Positions 63,557 through 64,000 of a stretch of DNA of 64,000 bases are shown in pieces. A model generated the notes under the pieces. That model worked only from the letters and a program-made list of their open reading frames with translations. It did not search any database and was not told the DNA's origin. The stretch covers positions 62,001 to 126,000 of the forward strand of contig JAMNXO010000002.1 of NCBI GenBank assembly GCA_023653115.1, in the 5' to 3' direction. The stretch is from Erythrobacter sp. (GTDB lineage: Bacteria > Pseudomonadota > Alphaproteobacteria > Sphingomonadales > Sphingomonadaceae). A program made the translations under genes and the position numbers. The number at the start of each line of letters is the position of its first letter. Within the stretch, counting starts at the first letter, position 1.

Positions 63557-64000
63557 TGCGCCCGCTTGGTGCACTGGTGGCCGCTGCCGCCCTCGCGCTT
63601 TCGGCCTGCGCCGGCCCGGCGATCGCGGCCGAGGAACCGGTCAACACCCCCGCCGCCACCCGCACCGCCAAGGAGGCCAAGGGCCTCAAGACAGCGATCT
63701 TTGCCGGCGGCTGTTTCTGGGGCGTTGAAGGCGTGTTCAGCCATGTGAAGGGCGTGACGTCAGCCGTCTCGGGCTTCCACGGCGGCACCGCGGCAACCGC
63801 CACCTATGACACCATCACCGCAGGCGGCACGGCCCACGCCGAATCGGTGAAGATCACCTATGATCCGGCCGTGGTGCGCTATGACGAGCTGCTGCGGATC
63901 TTCTTTGCCGTGGTCGCCGATCCCACGCTCAAGAACCGCCAGGGTCCGGATGTTGGCACACATTATCGCAGCGCGATTGTGCCGATGAACAAGGAACAGG
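63556..64000 (+). CDS. msrA: Peptide-methionine (S)-S-oxide reductase, partial at the window end
   Basis: First 148 residues. Signal sequence with lipobox LSAC (VAAAALALSACAG), so periplasmic or membrane-attached, unlike cytosolic MsrA. The GCFWGVE active-site motif holds the catalytic cysteine (AGGCFWGVEGVF). TAESVKITYDP and the RIFFAVVADPT stretch are typical. The gene runs past the end of the window; any fusion to MsrB cannot be judged. Confidence 0.93.
   Translation, partial: MRPLGALVAAAALALSACAGPAIAAEEPVNTPAATRTAKEAKGLKTAIFAGGCFWGVEGVFSHVKGVTSAVSGFHGGTAATATYDTITAGGTAHAESVKITYDPAVVRYDELLRIFFAVVADPTLKNRQGPDVGTHYRSAIVPMNKEQ

Overview
The window is a GC-rich, gene-dense chromosomal segment of an alphaproteobacterium. 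The gene content best fits Sphingomonadales, most likely Erythrobacteraceae (Erythrobacter/Porphyrobacter type). The reasons are a ThiS-ThiG fusion, a sufR-sufBCDS-sufT-sufA operon with a short SufD, MmcB, DUF2093 and DUF3576 proteins, the leuS-lptE-holA and lptC-lptA gene orders, and REP-like palindromes of the GTCA-hairpin type. The taxon is an inference from gene content, not a database result. There are no rRNA genes, CRISPR arrays, insertion sequences, integrases or plasmid genes, so this is ordinary core chromosome with some small, locally remodelled intergenic regions.

Layout. 0-10 kb: end of a MerC-domain gene, thiSG, two unknown genes, an acyl-CoA synthetase, the pyrD-ggt pair, a possible small RNA or leader with a strong terminator, a DUF885 peptidase and an AraC-type regulator. 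10.4-18 kb: SUF iron-sulfur operon (sufR, sufB, a small membrane ORF, a DUF559 protein, an unknown exported protein, sufC, sufD, sufS, sufT, a GNAT enzyme, sufA), nearly all translationally coupled. 18-27 kb: an internally duplicated unknown protein, a small lipoprotein, a CysZ/EI24-type membrane protein, a PfkB kinase, a cytochrome c lipoprotein, purD and xseA with overlapping divergent starts, DUF2093 and a phytase-like esterase ending in a 28-bp perfect hairpin. 27-34 kb: rpmB, tadA, histidine phosphatase, enoyl-CoA hydratase-ung, an RNase D-like exonuclease, lptC-lptA, and a frameshifted sugar transferase. 33.8-38.4 kb: leuS-lptE-holA preceded by a DUF3576 lipoprotein. 38.7-45 kb: an outer-membrane-like protein, an acetoacetyl-CoA reductase, a hairpin cluster, a membrane-anchored LuxR/DUF4019 regulator, an RHH protein, RNase T2 with a lipoprotein, two small membrane proteins, nadC. 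45-54.6 kb: LytS/LytTR two-component pair, M48-like peptidase, DsbA-like protein, BepA-like M48 protease with TPRs, a PAS-like acidic protein, a DUF2141-sterol desaturase pair, mmcB. 54.7-64 kb: tRNA-Arg(CCG), LacI regulator, diacylglycerol kinase plus a Tam41-like nucleotidyltransferase, a second DUF2141 gene, rpe-heparinase-purH, and the start of msrA.

The most interesting points are: (1) a diacylglycerol kinase gene overlapping a gene whose product resembles mitochondrial Tam41 phosphatidate cytidylyltransferase; (2) a second, synonymously diverged copy of the last nine codons and stop of sufB, placed just after a REP doublet; (3) a roughly 10-bp deletion that frameshifts a polysaccharide-priming sugar transferase exactly at its conserved GPRP region; (4) three intergenic clusters of short perfect hairpins of unknown role; and (5) several genes whose 3-prime ends are supplied by palindromic repeats. 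Most of the very long antisense ORFs are shadows of high-GC codon usage and were not annotated.
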